A stretch of 64,000 nt of DNA, taken from an uncultured Eubacteriales bacterium (GTDB taxonomy: Bacteria > Bacillota > Clostridia > Oscillospirales > Acutalibacteraceae). Where the stretch lies: contig CAOSWK010000001.1 in assembly GCA_948527295.1 (NCBI GenBank), positions 141,010 through 205,009 of the forward strand, given 5' to 3'. Position 1 is the stretch's first letter. Every line of letters starts with the position of its first letter. The notes under the pieces were generated by a model. The model did no database searches and was not told where the DNA came from. It was given only the letters and a program-made list of their open reading frames with translations. Made by a program: the position numbers and the translations under genes. Shown piece by piece: positions 43,316 to 52,425 of the stretch.

Positions 43316-44917
43316 ATGAGGGGTATTAAAAGGAAGATTTGCGCCGTTTTGTTCGCGTTGATACTGATTCTGGTGGGAGCGGGACAAGCTTTTGCAGGGG
43401 CGGTGCGAGAATTTACGCTGCACAAAGGGCAATCGATGTTTATTTCTGTAGAACACTTGCAGAATCCGGCGATGCTAACATCGGAGAACGACGCAGTGGC
43501 GTCAGTTTTGAACGGGGTGATCACTGCGAACTCAGTGGGAGAGGCGTTCTGCAGGGAAGTCCGAACCGGTGCGGGTGGAGAAATCCAAGAAAAAAGGTTT
43601 AAAATAAAGGTCCTGCCGCCAAAGTTGATACGCTATATTTTTGTGGAACCGAATAATCCACGACCTGGCGAGGATTTGAAGTTGGTAGCGATTGCGGATG
43701 CCGCAGTGGAACGAGTTAAGTTTTTGGTGACTACGAATTTAGGTCGATTTGAGGCTATGGCTGAGGAAAAATGCCCAGACGGAGAGAGTTTTATTCACCG
43801 AGCGAGGGTAAAACCTAGAGGCTCCGGGAAGTTCACGGTGAAAGCGCAGGTGGAGAGCGGTTCTAATTGGGTGGATGTGCCGGACTGTAGTTTTGATGGG
43901 GTTTTTACAGAGAGCTCAGCGGCAAATACAGCAGAGATGCGTGTTAGCGATAGGTGCATTGATTACATAATGGCTAAAGAGGGCTTTAGAGCGAGGATTA
44001 TGGAGGATGGCCTGGCGAAAAACGTCTATGATATCGGTTACGGCAGCGGAGTTAGGGCCGGTGCGGCTTTTTATAACAACGTCACGCGCGCTGCGGCGCA
44101 CGCCATGCTTGTGAATCGCCTGAACAACGGCAACTGTTCGCGGGCTCTCAATAATTTTATTCTGCGCAATGGTTTGAGGGTGTCTCAGAACGAGTTTGAC
44201 GCGCTTTCGAGCTTTACATACAACCTGGGTGCCGGCTGGCTTAGCAACTCTGGTTTACGAAATGTATTTTTGAGGTCTAAAAATACAAACAGTTTAAGCG
44301 CGAGCGGGCCTCAAAAAAGGATGACTGGGACGATTGTTTCTACGAATGGCCTCCGGATGCGGGAGGGACCCAGCACGCAAACCGGGACTTTGGCTATTTT
44401 GAGGTTTAATGAGCAGGTTGAGGTTTTGAACGAGAATAATAACGAATGGTATAAAGTTCGGACGAGTGGCGGTTTGGAGGGGTACTGCTTTGCGGAGTTT
44501 TTGAGCGTGATTACCGAATATACAAATAGTAATATTGGCGTTGTTAATTCGAGCGATGGATTGAGACTACGAGAGGGTCCGAGCACTGAAAATGAGGCGA
44601 TTTCTGTGATGAGGTTTAATGAGCGAGTTGAGGTTTTGAGTGAGAATAATAACGGATGGTATAAAGTTCGAACGAGTGACGGCTTGGTGGGATATTGCAG
44701 TGCGCAGTTTTTAACAGTCGAGGCTTTGGATGTTAGGAATTCTGCGAGCCGAGATGACTTTGCAAAGGCGTTTTTAGAGTATAACAAGGCGGGCGGAAGG
44801 TTCATAAGGGGCCTTTTGAACCGTCGGATTGAAGAGCTGCAGATCTATTTTTATGGCGATTACGCGCGCGATGGCGGGAAAAACAAGTATAATTTTTCGC
44901 TACCGGATTACGCATAA
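43316..44917 (+). CDS. Secreted GH24-type lysozyme interrupted by two SH3b domains
   Basis: 533 residues from ATG 43316. Signal peptide about 1-26 ('LILILVGAGQAFAGA'). Residues about 27-105 look like a BIG2-type beta domain, followed by another beta domain to about 200. Then a phage-type lysozyme N-lobe: 'MAKEGFRARIMEDG' with Glu222 and, nine residues on, Asp231 (the T4 E11/D20 spacing); the third T4 residue (Thr26) corresponds to Asp in 'YDIGYG'. The lobe continues through 'QNEFDALSSFTYNLGAGWL'. Two SH3b repeats (about 335-397 and 405-468, both with 'GLR-REGPST' and 'WYKVRTS') intervene before the rest of the lysozyme, 'FLEYNKAGGRFIRGLLNRR'. So the wall-binding module sits inside the catalytic domain. 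Confidence 0.85.
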   Translation: MRGIKRKICAVLFALILILVGAGQAFAGAVREFTLHKGQSMFISVEHLQNPAMLTSENDAVASVLNGVITANSVGEAFCREVRTGAGGEIQEKRFKIKVLPPKLIRYIFVEPNNPRPGEDLKLVAIADAAVERVKFLVTTNLGRFEAMAEEKCPDGESFIHRARVKPRGSGKFTVKAQVESGSNWVDVPDCSFDGVFTESSAANTAEMRVSDRCIDYIMAKEGFRARIMEDGLAKNVYDIGYGSGVRAGAAFYNNVTRAAAHAMLVNRLNNGNCSRALNNFILRNGLRVSQNEFDALSSFTYNLGAGWLSNSGLRNVFLRSKNTNSLSASGPQKRMTGTIVSTNGLRMREGPSTQTGTLAILRFNEQVEVLNENNNEWYKVRTSGGLEGYCFAEFLSVITEYTNSNIGVVNSSDGLRLREGPSTENEAISVMRFNERVEVLSENNNGWYKVRTSDGLVGYCSAQFLTVEALDVRNSASRDDFAKAFLEYNKAGGRFIRGLLNRRIEELQIYFYGDYARDGGKNKYNFSLPDYA

Positions 44918-44929
44918 TTTTGAATTTTT

Positions 44930-44962
44930 AGAGTTTACAAGCCGTTTTGTGAACTCTTTTTT
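44930..44962 (+). terminator. Intrinsic terminator after the lysozyme gene
   Basis: AGAGTTTACAA pairs with TTGTGAACTCT (one G-T) around GCCGT, followed by TTTTTTC. Confidence 0.82.
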
Positions 44963-45047
44963 CTTTTTGAGAAAAACTATTTTCTTGTTAAGAATTTTGA
45001 GCTATAATGTTGGTGGGCGAATTCGCGCGAGGGGCGGGGGTGAGGCG

Positions 45048-46178
45048 ATGAGCGAGGTTTATCTGGACAACAGCGCGACGACTAGGCCGTGCAAGGCGGC
45101 TGTGGACAAAATTGTGGAGGTTCTTACTAGTAATTTCGGGAATCCTTCGTCGCTGCACGAAAGGGGATTTGAAGCGGAAAGAGAAGTCGAACGCGCGAGA
45201 GAAGTTATTGCAAAGAGCTTAAATGCTAGATCTGATGAGATTTTTTTTACATCTGGAGGCACAGAAGCCAATAATATCGCGATTTTTGGGGCTGCAGATG
45301 CAAACAAACGGCGTGGTAATAAGATTGTAACGACATCGGTGGAGCACTCATCCGTGTACAACCCCGCACGGGAGCTTGAAAAACAGGGCTACGACGTGGT
45401 ATACTTAAGGCCAGACGAAACCGGACGAATCTCTATAGGTCAAATCGACGAAGCCATCGACGCGGACACGATTTTGGTGAGCGTGATGATGGTGAACAAC
45501 GAGGTCGGATCGATTTTTCCCGTAGAGAAAATCAAAAAAGTCATCGAAAAACACAAGTCGCCAGCCGTGCTGCACATTGACGCGGTTCAGGCGTTCGGGA
45601 AGATCTCCGTAGACGTAGAGAAATTGAGGGCGGATCTGGTAACCGTCTCAGCGCACAAAATTCACGGGCCAAAAGGCGTGGGGGCGCTGTTCAAACGAAA
45701 GGGCGTGCGAGTAACGCCGCGGACCTACGGCGGAGGGCAGCAACAAAAGGTACGCCCAGGAACAGAGCCAGTTGCGCTAATTGCGGGGTTTGGCGCAGCG
45801 GCTGAGCAATTTGAACTGGGGCCTCAATATGACAGAATAAGCCAGCTGAATCGCTATTTTAGAGAGAGGCTCGTTGACATTAACGGAATCAGTGTAAACT
45901 CGCCGCAGGACGCCGTTTCGCACATAATTAATATTTCCACAAACGAAATAAAATCGGAGACGATGCTTCATTTTTTGTCGGCTAGGGGAATCTTTGTTTC
46001 GAGCGGTTCTGCATGCGCAAAAGGCAGGCGGAGTCGGGTTTTGAGCGAGATGAGGTTGCCAGAAAGGCGCATAGATACTGCCTTGAGGATTAGCTTTTCT
46101 AAAGACAACACCCGCGCAGACGTTGATGAGCTGTTGCGTCAGCTGAAGATTGGTATGGAGACGCTGGCGCATATTTGA
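45048..46178 (+). CDS. Cysteine desulfurase (IscS/NifS family)
   Basis: 376 residues from ATG 45048, with GTGAGG close upstream; the longer open frame upstream is not like the family. PLP enzyme that removes sulfur from cysteine. 'VYLDNSATTRP', 'FTSGGTEANNIAIFG', 'EHSSVYNPAREL', 'HIDAVQAFGKI', the PLP Lys in 'SAHKIHGPKGVGAL', and the catalytic Cys in 'SSGSACAKGRRSRVLSEM' are seen. The next gene, 25 bp on, is thiI, so the probable sulfur acceptor is ThiI for tRNA 4-thiouridine, as with NifZ-ThiI in Bacillus. Confidence 0.95.
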   Translation: MSEVYLDNSATTRPCKAAVDKIVEVLTSNFGNPSSLHERGFEAEREVERAREVIAKSLNARSDEIFFTSGGTEANNIAIFGAADANKRRGNKIVTTSVEHSSVYNPARELEKQGYDVVYLRPDETGRISIGQIDEAIDADTILVSVMMVNNEVGSIFPVEKIKKVIEKHKSPAVLHIDAVQAFGKISVDVEKLRADLVTVSAHKIHGPKGVGALFKRKGVRVTPRTYGGGQQQKVRPGTEPVALIAGFGAAAEQFELGPQYDRISQLNRYFRERLVDINGISVNSPQDAVSHIINISTNEIKSETMLHFLSARGIFVSSGSACAKGRRSRVLSEMRLPERRIDTALRISFSKDNTRADVDELLRQLKIGMETLAHI

Positions 46179-46203
46179 TTGAAAGGGGGAGGACGCGCGA
46201 AAA

Positions 46204-47376
46204 ATGAGAGAAGTGATGTTGATAAAGCTCGGCGAGATCGTGCTGAAGGGACTCAATCGCAAAAATTTTGAGGACAAGCTGATACGAAATATCAAGCGAA
46301 AAGTCTCGGCACTCGGGGAGTTTCAATTGATAAACCTGCAATCGACGATTTACCTGATCCCGCAGGGCGAAACCGCCGATTTTGAGCGGGTAGAGAAGAC
46401 CGTTGGCAAAATTTTTGGAATATCTCGGTACGCCAGAGCGGCCCAGTGCGACAAGGATCTGGCGGCGATAAAGGAAACCGCGGTGGAATATTTGCGCGAA
46501 ATTTTGCCAAAATTACGGACGTTTAAAGTCGAGTCGAAACGCAGCGACAAGAGGTTCGCACTAAAATCGCCGGAAATATCGGCGGCCGTGGGAGAGCGCA
46601 TCCTGGAGGCGTTCCCGCACCTGTCAGTGGACGTGCACAACCCGGACATCACCGTAACAGTCGAAGTTCGTGACTTCGGCGCCTATGTACGGGGAGATTC
46701 GTTACCAGGTGCTGGCGGAATCCCTATCGGAACGGGAGGCCGAGCTGCAGTGATGATCTCTGGCGGAATAGACAGCCCCGTGGCGGCGTGGATGCTGGCG
46801 AAACGCGGCGTAGAGCTGGTTGCGATCCACTTTGCAAGCCCGCCGTACACAAGCCCAAGAGCCGAGCAAAAGGTGGCGTCGTTACTGAAAAAAGTCGCGG
46901 AATTTGCAGGAAAAATCACGATGATCACCGTTCCGTTCACAGAGATTCAGGAGAATATCAAGGCTCATTGCGACGAGGACTTTTTCACAGTGATCATGCG
47001 CCGCTTTATGATGCGGATTTCTGAGATTATCGCAAAAAAATATCGATGCAAGGCACTAATTACGGGTGAAAGCTTGGGTCAGGTGGCCAGCCAGACGATG
47101 GATGCTATCACTTGCACGAATGATGCTGTAAAAATGCCGATATTCCGGCCGCTAATTGGGATGGACAAAGACGAAATAGTGGAAATCGCAAGAAAAATCG
47201 AGACATTTGAGCTTTCAATATTACCGTATGAGGACTGCTGTACAGTATTCACGCCAAAGCACCCTCGAACCAAACCGGTATTGCGCGATGTACAGCGGGA
47301 AGAGAGCAAACTTGACTGCGAAAATCTGATTCGGGCGGCGGTTGAGGGCGTAAAAATAACTGAGATTTTGGATTAG
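46204..47376 (+). CDS. thiI: tRNA 4-thiouridine synthetase ThiI
   Basis: 390 residues, the short form without the rhodanese domain of enterobacteria. N-terminal ferredoxin-like part, THUMP domain (about 60-165, 'YVRGDSLPGAGGIPIGTGG' at its end), then the PP-loop 'MISGGIDSPVAAWMLAKRG'. 'GESLGQVASQTM' and 'LPYEDCCTVF' are typical. It forms s4U at tRNA position 8 with persulfide from the upstream desulfurase. The ribosome binding site is AGGGGGAGGA. Confidence 0.96.
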   Translation: MREVMLIKLGEIVLKGLNRKNFEDKLIRNIKRKVSALGEFQLINLQSTIYLIPQGETADFERVEKTVGKIFGISRYARAAQCDKDLAAIKETAVEYLREILPKLRTFKVESKRSDKRFALKSPEISAAVGERILEAFPHLSVDVHNPDITVTVEVRDFGAYVRGDSLPGAGGIPIGTGGRAAVMISGGIDSPVAAWMLAKRGVELVAIHFASPPYTSPRAEQKVASLLKKVAEFAGKITMITVPFTEIQENIKAHCDEDFFTVIMRRFMMRISEIIAKKYRCKALITGESLGQVASQTMDAITCTNDAVKMPIFRPLIGMDKDEIVEIARKIETFELSILPYEDCCTVFTPKHPRTKPVLRDVQREESKLDCENLIRAAVEGVKITEILD

Positions 47377-47390
47377 AAAAGAGGGGTCGC

Positions 47391-48296
47391 ATGAAAAAAC
47401 CGAAAAATTTGAAAAAAATAATCTTTGTTTTGAGCGCGGTGATTTTTGTTGTCTCGCTGGGGATCATCGTCAACCTGTGCTTTATCGAGCCCTACCTAAA
47501 CGCGTCCACGATGAAGGAGATCGAGGATGTTTACTACAAGGAGGCGGATTCGGAAGAAGAGACGGGGAATCTGGCGGCGTTGATGGCTATAAATAGCGAC
47601 ATAAAGGGCTGGATAAAAATCAAAGGGACGCCGATAAATTATCCGGTGCTGCAGTCCGGCCCGGGCGACCCGATCTACTATCTGCACCGCAACTACAAAA
47701 AGGAGAAAACCAGCTTTGGCAGCGTTTTCCTGGACTCTCAGTGCGACATAGAGAGCCCGTCGAAAAACCTGATTTTGTACGGCCACAACATGCGAGACGG
47801 CAGTATGTTCGGGCATTTGCTCAGGTACGACGACTTGAACTTCTATAAGGAGCGCCCCACCATAACGTTTAACACCTTGGCGAAGCGCTCGGAGTGGAAG
47901 ATTATCTCGGTCTTCAAGACCAACACGCTCGAGTCGCAGGGCAAGCTGTTCGACTACCTAAAGATCGACTTTGCGAGCGATAAGGAGTTCCTCGACTTCG
48001 TCTATGACGTCAAAGTGCGATCAATTGTGGACACGCCCGTGGACATCGGCAAAAACGACAGACTCATAACGCTCTCAACGTGTTCCAGCGAGCTAAAAGA
48101 CTTTAGAACAGTCGTGGTTGCAAGAGAAGTCCGCGAGGGAGAGTCGCCAGAAGTGGATGTGGAAAAAGCGAAGATAAGAGGAAACCCGCTAATGCCCAAA
48201 GGTTACTACTCGAAATACGGCGGCAAAGCGCCAAAAGTGAACGGGTTTGATAAAGATCAGGCCGAAGGGAATTTACCCTGGTACGTTGAGCAATAA
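47391..48296 (+). CDS. srtB: Class B sortase
   Basis: 301 residues. One N-terminal membrane anchor (about 9-30), outer sortase domain with His132 in 'LYGHNM', Cys231 in 'TLSTC' and Arg239 in 'DFRTVVVAR', spaced as in class B enzymes. It attaches proteins with an NPQTN-like signal to the wall. No obvious sorting-signal protein is next to it. The C-terminal 45 residues extend past the catalytic core. Ends at a strong terminator. It may be co-transcribed with thiI (14-bp gap). Confidence 0.9.
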   Translation: MKKPKNLKKIIFVLSAVIFVVSLGIIVNLCFIEPYLNASTMKEIEDVYYKEADSEEETGNLAALMAINSDIKGWIKIKGTPINYPVLQSGPGDPIYYLHRNYKKEKTSFGSVFLDSQCDIESPSKNLILYGHNMRDGSMFGHLLRYDDLNFYKERPTITFNTLAKRSEWKIISVFKTNTLESQGKLFDYLKIDFASDKEFLDFVYDVKVRSIVDTPVDIGKNDRLITLSTCSSELKDFRTVVVAREVREGESPEVDVEKAKIRGNPLMPKGYYSKYGGKAPKVNGFDKDQAEGNLPWYVEQ

Positions 48297-48304
48297 TCAA
48301 AAAA

Positions 48305-48334
48305 AGCCCCCAAGAGGACCGACCTCTCGGGGGT
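48305..48334 (+). terminator. Intrinsic terminator after sortase
   Basis: AAGCCCCCAAGAGG pairs with CCTCTCGGGGGTTT (one mismatch) around ACCGA. Confidence 0.85.
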
Positions 48335-48356
48335 TTACAATTTATCTACTGAACGA

Positions 48357-48665
48357 TTATTTTTCATTTTCCGCAACACTTTTTTCTTTATTAGAAATTA
48401 CAACAATCGAATTGCTCTTCTTGTACCGAAACAAAGTCAAAACCACGTAAATGCCGAAGATCAAGCATCCAGCGTTGTGCAGTAAAGACATTCCCTTAAA
48501 ATTTGGCCAGATCTCGGTCACGATAAAGTCAATAAGCGTGTAGAATCCTTCAAACAAGAAGAAGAATGCCAAAGAGCGATACATCGGGAATCCGCGAAGC
48601 TCAGCCGTAAAAAAGATAGTGGTGATGGCAAGAAAAAGTATGGATAAAGCGATGGCAACCCACAT
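48357..48665 (-). CDS. Small three-pass membrane protein
   Basis: 102 residues from ATG 48665, preceded by AAAGGAGG at 8 nt; the frame is open to TTG 48692 across that site. Three hydrophobic segments at about 2-20, 30-48 and 62-80, then a charged cytoplasmic tail ending 'SVAENEK'. Family not recognised. Convergent with srtB. Confidence 0.75.
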   Translation of the reverse strand: MWVAIALSILFLAITTIFFTAELRGFPMYRSLAFFFLFEGFYTLIDFIVTEIWPNFKGMSLLHNAGCLIFGIYVVLTLFRYKKSNSIVVISNKEKSVAENEK

Positions 48666-48756
48666 ATCACGCGCCTCCTTTGCCTGCCCCAATTATACAA
48701 AAATTAGTCGGCGTAGTCAAACAGAAAAGGATAACAAAATTATTGCCAAAACGAAG

Positions 48757-49974
48757 TTAATCCGCCAAAACATAAACCTTACAATTTTTAACGCCCCATT
48801 TGCGGCATTCCGCCAGGGTATTCAAGTAAACATCGACCAAAGTACGGCCACTCATCAAAGCACCACCGGTGTCAGCGGCAACGCAAATGCCATACCCAGG
48901 GACGAAAAGCCGAGTGCCATAAGGAATTTTTCTCCGATCAACAGCAACGCGCCCCACAGCAACAGGCAAACCAGTCGAAGTCCGTGAGCCGCCCTCGCAG
49001 GCAGTGTAAGCCGTCACACGGCCGGTAAGCGTTTTGCTATAATGGTGAACATTCCCGTTCTCATCAACAATAGTGCCGTTCTCCTCAGAGATAGAAACCC
49101 GACCAGCCCGATGTTTGGTAGTAGGCTTGGTGCCAATAATTTTAACCTGATTAACCGGCGCCTTCAAGATATTCTCAGCCAAAACCTCAACCTGAGATGG
49201 CTTGCCGTCGATATATTTAATTCGCTTAGTAACGTCCTTTTCACCGTTAGCGCCAGCAACCTCAATCTTGAATTCACCGCGGCTCAAAGAATCGGACTTT
49301 TTAACCTCAGTAGCAAAAGGAATCGGCTCCCTTTCGGTAACTTCCTTAACCTCAACGCGATTAACAGTAATATTCAAGCCATCTTCAACAGCTTTATCCA
49401 AAGGCTCGCTCACAATATCGTCTGGCGAGGTAGAAATCTTAAAAAACTTCAAAGCATCAGCAACAGTGCCCTCAGGCACGGAAACCGCAAGAGTCTCGCC
49501 ATCAACAAGAACATTTATAGGAATAAGCCGTGAAATCACAATCTTCATGCCGTCTGCAAGAGGTTCATTCATAGGGACAGAAACATGAAAGCCGTCGCCA
49601 GCGGGAATATTATTCAAGGCGATCAAATCTGCAACAGTGCCGTCATTAACCTCGTAATAGTGCGATTCACCCTCAAAAAACACGTCAACAGTAAAAGCAC
49701 GCTTAATCATGATCTCAACCTGGTTGTTAGCCAGATCAGTCCGAATAACCTTATCCTTTTCGTTATCAACAAAGATTCCAGCCTGCCTCAAAACAGCGCC
49801 AGTCTCATTATGCAAAGTGCGAAACTTAGTAACATCCGCGCCATCAGTAATAGTGACGTCATTGCTCATGCCAAAAACCGCAGCAGAAGAGCCAGCTCCC
49901 AAAACAACAATCAAAATTAGAGACACAAACCGCTTGACTTGCTTGTTCGATAGACTTTTAAACTTTGTAATCAA
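48757..49974 (-). CDS. DUF348/G5/3D-domain wall protein (YabE-like)
   Basis: 405 residues if translation starts at TTG 49974, six nt after GGAGGA; the ATG at 49980 directly touches that site and the frame is open to GTG 50016. An N-terminal membrane segment, then three DUF348 repeats ('RAFTVDVFFEGESHYYEV', 'IPINVLVDGETLAVSV' and an earlier one), a G5 domain (about residues 215-295), and a 3D domain at the C-terminus whose three Asp are in 'VAVDRRKIPYG', 'CVAADTGGA' and 'LVDVYL'. This is the YabE layout; the 3D domain is the lytic-transglycosylase-like part also found in MltA. Likely cell-wall remodelling. Confidence 0.88.
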   Translation of the reverse strand: MITKFKSLSNKQVKRFVSLILIVVLGAGSSAAVFGMSNDVTITDGADVTKFRTLHNETGAVLRQAGIFVDNEKDKVIRTDLANNQVEIMIKRAFTVDVFFEGESHYYEVNDGTVADLIALNNIPAGDGFHVSVPMNEPLADGMKIVISRLIPINVLVDGETLAVSVPEGTVADALKFFKISTSPDDIVSEPLDKAVEDGLNITVNRVEVKEVTEREPIPFATEVKKSDSLSRGEFKIEVAGANGEKDVTKRIKYIDGKPSQVEVLAENILKAPVNQVKIIGTKPTTKHRAGRVSISEENGTIVDENGNVHHYSKTLTGRVTAYTACEGGSRTSTGLPVAVGRVAVDRRKIPYGTRLFVPGYGICVAADTGGALMSGRTLVDVYLNTLAECRKWGVKNCKVYVLAD

Positions 49975-50016
49975 AGACATTCCTCCGTTTCGTAACCAAT
50001 GTGTAACCAAAAACAC

Positions 50017-50434
50017 AGAGGCTATGGTAAGCGTAAGTTTAAATAAAATCTAACGAAATTAATTATAAAGAAGCGCGGTTATGAATGTCAAACGATTAAA
50101 ATTTAAATTTTTGTATACTTTTAACAAACAAAATCCAATAAACCAAAAGAATAAACGCCTAAAAATCGCTAACAAGAGCAATTTATGTAAATTAATGGAA
50201 AATAATTTGTGCAAATAGCAGAAATTTACTGGTTACAAAAAAGTAACAATTAATTACACAAAATTAATATTTGAAATAAAAACAAAGATAGCAATTTTTT
50301 CCTTAATAACAAGGATTAAACGTATTTTTAAAATATATTAACATAGATAATAGGCTAAAGATGAAAAATATCTTTTTTGTAACACTTTTGTTTTAATTAT
50401 CGTTATTATATTTGTAAACCAGGGAAGTTAAGTC
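50017..50434. other. AT-rich intergenic region, nothing recognised
   Basis: About 418 bp, very AT-rich, between the divergently placed YabE-like gene start and the 3' end of the exported-protein gene at 50435. It should hold the YabE-like gene promoter near 50040-50080, but I did not find clear consensus boxes. No ORF, hairpin or repeat stands out. Confidence 0.4.
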
Positions 50435-51307
50435 CTACTCTTTGTAACATGAGGAAGAAATATCATTATTGTAATATAGGGGAGATGCATCATTAGCACG
50501 AATTTCTGGTTTGTTAATTTCCACAAGACCATCGTATATATATTCACCATTATGTAAGTATACGTTTTTGCAAAGATGGCCACCATTAACAAGAAATTTA
50601 AAAAGTTTTTTAACTTCAGGGTCATCAAGCAACTTTGAAAACTTGCTAATCTTTTTATTGCGATGAAAGCTATGCATTTTGTCAAAAGCTTTTTTTCGGA
50701 CTTGGTAAGGACCGTCTTGACTGCTTTCTTCAATAATAAAATTAAAAAATTCTTTAATTTCAGGGTCATTAAGTAAATTTACAAACTTGATAACCGTTTT
50801 ATTTCTGTAAAAGTTATAAATTTGATCAAAAACATTTTTGCGGCCTTGGTTAAAACCCTTTTTAAAGCCTTTTTTATGCAATGCAAGCCCGTCTCGGTTT
50901 AATAAATATTTTAAATAGCCCTTAGCGTTTTTCTGAGCGTTTTCCTCTCCAGCGCTATAAGATCTAGTTTTTTCCTTTTCTACACATTCTTCTCCACTTT
51001 TTTTACCATAAGAGAAAGCTAAAGCTAGTGTACCAGCGCCAGTAAGAACGTAAGCTAATATACCAAAAAATTTATTAAGATATTGTTCGAATTTATATTC
51101 AGAGTAGCTATCATCAGACATCCATTTAAGTTTATCAATTTCTTCAAGCTTCTCTTTATTGTGCTTCCTTAAATCCTCCTTAATTTTCTCAATTTCTTCC
51201 TCTTGCGCAGTTTTAGTTTGCGTTGTTTTATTACTAGCAGCCAAACAAGGTGCACAGTAACCCAGAGCCAAAGTTAACACTAGCAGACTTGACAATAATT
51301 TTTTCAC
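50435..51307 (-). CDS. Exported or membrane-anchored protein with a duplicated helical unit (second exported set, member a)
   Basis: 290 residues. Signal peptide 1-23 'LLSSLLVLTLALG' then 'APCLAA'. A charged helical stretch (about 30-75) leads to one hydrophobic segment at about 82-103. The C-terminal half contains two tandem copies of a ~45-residue helical unit: 'FDQIYNFYRNKTVIKFVNLL' followed by '(N)DPEIKEFFNF', and 'FDKMHSFHRNKKISKFSKLL' followed by '(D)DPEVKKLFKF'. Function unknown. Probably co-transcribed with the upstream gene 51332-51814, whose signal peptide is nearly the same. Confidence 0.75.
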   Translation of the reverse strand: MKKLLSSLLVLTLALGYCAPCLAASNKTTQTKTAQEEEIEKIKEDLRKHNKEKLEEIDKLKWMSDDSYSEYKFEQYLNKFFGILAYVLTGAGTLALAFSYGKKSGEECVEKEKTRSYSAGEENAQKNAKGYLKYLLNRDGLALHKKGFKKGFNQGRKNVFDQIYNFYRNKTVIKFVNLLNDPEIKEFFNFIIEESSQDGPYQVRKKAFDKMHSFHRNKKISKFSKLLDDPEVKKLFKFLVNGGHLCKNVYLHNGEYIYDGLVEINKPEIRANDASPLYYNNDISSSCYKE

Positions 51308-51331
51308 AAAAATCTTCCTTTCTTAGCCTAT

Positions 51332-51814
51332 TTAATAAAAGTCTTTAAAATTTAACTTAAAACCAAACAGTATAATTTTAATGTCATTTATTATGTGTTT
51401 TATAGTTTCTTTAAAATTATCCATATCAAAAATATCGTCATCGTCAAAAATTTTTTTGAGATGGCTTACTAGATCCTTGAGATGGGGTTTTAGAAAAAAT
51501 GGCCAAACATTATCCAACCTAAATTTCATTAGACATGCTTTATAGCCAAGAAAAAACATAACGGTACCAACTAAAATCTCATTTATGTGTTTATAATTAG
51601 CAATGGTTTTGGCAATATCGATTATCTTATCCTTACATTTTTTAAAAATTTCCTTAAATTCTAATCCTTGAGACTGATCTGAACCAGCGTTAGTGTTATT
51701 TTTTACAAAAGTTTTATTTTTAGCTGAAGCTGTTTTGGCCGCGCAAGCCAAACAAGGCGCACCGCAACCCAGTGTCAAAGTTAACACCAACATACTTGAC
51801 AATAATTTTTTCAT
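51332..51814 (-). CDS. Exported protein (second exported set, member b)
   Basis: 160 residues, ATG after AAGGAGGG. The signal peptide 'KKLLSSMLVLTLTLGCGAPC' differs from that of the downstream gene in a few positions only, while the mature parts are not alike. A hydrophobic stretch at about 80-95 may be a membrane segment. The rest is Lys/Asp-rich helical. Unknown function. Members a and b look like a duplicated signal-peptide region joined to different mature parts, like the array at the left of the window. Confidence 0.75.
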   Translation of the reverse strand: MKKLLSSMLVLTLTLGCGAPCLACAAKTASAKNKTFVKNNTNAGSDQSQGLEFKEIFKKCKDKIIDIAKTIANYKHINEILVGTVMFFLGYKACLMKFRLDNVWPFFLKPHLKDLVSHLKKIFDDDDIFDMDNFKETIKHIINDIKIILFGFKLNFKDFY

Positions 51815-51944
51815 AAAAAATCCCTCCTTTTTTTATTTATTATCATACCGCGTTTGTGGAATAAAAACAACCCCATAATGATAATTTTGTATAATATAGC
51901 AATAAAATCTAATTTTAAAGTTAATTTTTGTGATATGTCAACAA

Positions 51945-51977
51945 ATAAAAAGCCCACACAAATCTCGTGCAGACTTT
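51945..51977 (-). terminator. Terminator of rplM-rpsI
   Basis: On the minus strand AAAGTCTGCAC pairs with GTGTGGGCTTT (with G-T pairs), followed by TTTATTT, about 30 nt after the rpsI stop. Confidence 0.7.
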
Positions 51978-52005
51978 TGATAAAACCGGTAGAAATGTGG
52001 TAATA

Positions 52006-52407
52006 CTATCTCTTCGAGAACTGAGGCGCGCGACGGGCGGCCTTAAGACCGTATTTTTTACGCTCTTTCATTCTAGGATCGCGCGTTAGGAAGCCGGCTT
52101 TTTTAAGTAGAGGCCGAAAATCCTCGCCGTCGTGCTGAAGCAGAGCGCGAGAAATCCCGTGACGAATGGCTCCAGCCTGACCAGTAACGCCGCCACCAGC
52201 AACTCTGCAGATAATATCGAAATTCCCGTCAGTCTTAGTCAAAACCAAAGGCTGCCGAACGATCAACTTCAAAGTCTCGAGGCCAAAATAGTCGTCAATA
52301 GGCCGGTCGTTAATAATAATCTTGCCAGATCCCTTGTAGACGCGGACTCTAGCGACAGAACTCTTTCTTCTTCCCGTGCCATAGAGGTAAGCAACTTCGT
52401 TATACAT
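52006..52407 (-). CDS. rpsI: 30S ribosomal protein S9
   Basis: 133 residues. 'YGTGRRKSSVARVRVYKGSGKI', shown here by its core GTGRRKSSVARV, 'GGGVTGQAGAIRHGISRAL' and the basic tail 'KKYGLKAARRAPQFSKR' that reaches the P-site tRNA are all normal. Follows rplM by 18 bp, the universal L13-S9 operon. Confidence 0.98.
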   Translation of the reverse strand: MYNEVAYLYGTGRRKSSVARVRVYKGSGKIIINDRPIDDYFGLETLKLIVRQPLVLTKTDGNFDIICRVAGGGVTGQAGAIRHGISRALLQHDGEDFRPLLKKAGFLTRDPRMKERKKYGLKAARRAPQFSKR

Positions 52408-52425
52408 ATATAAAAGGCTCCTTTC

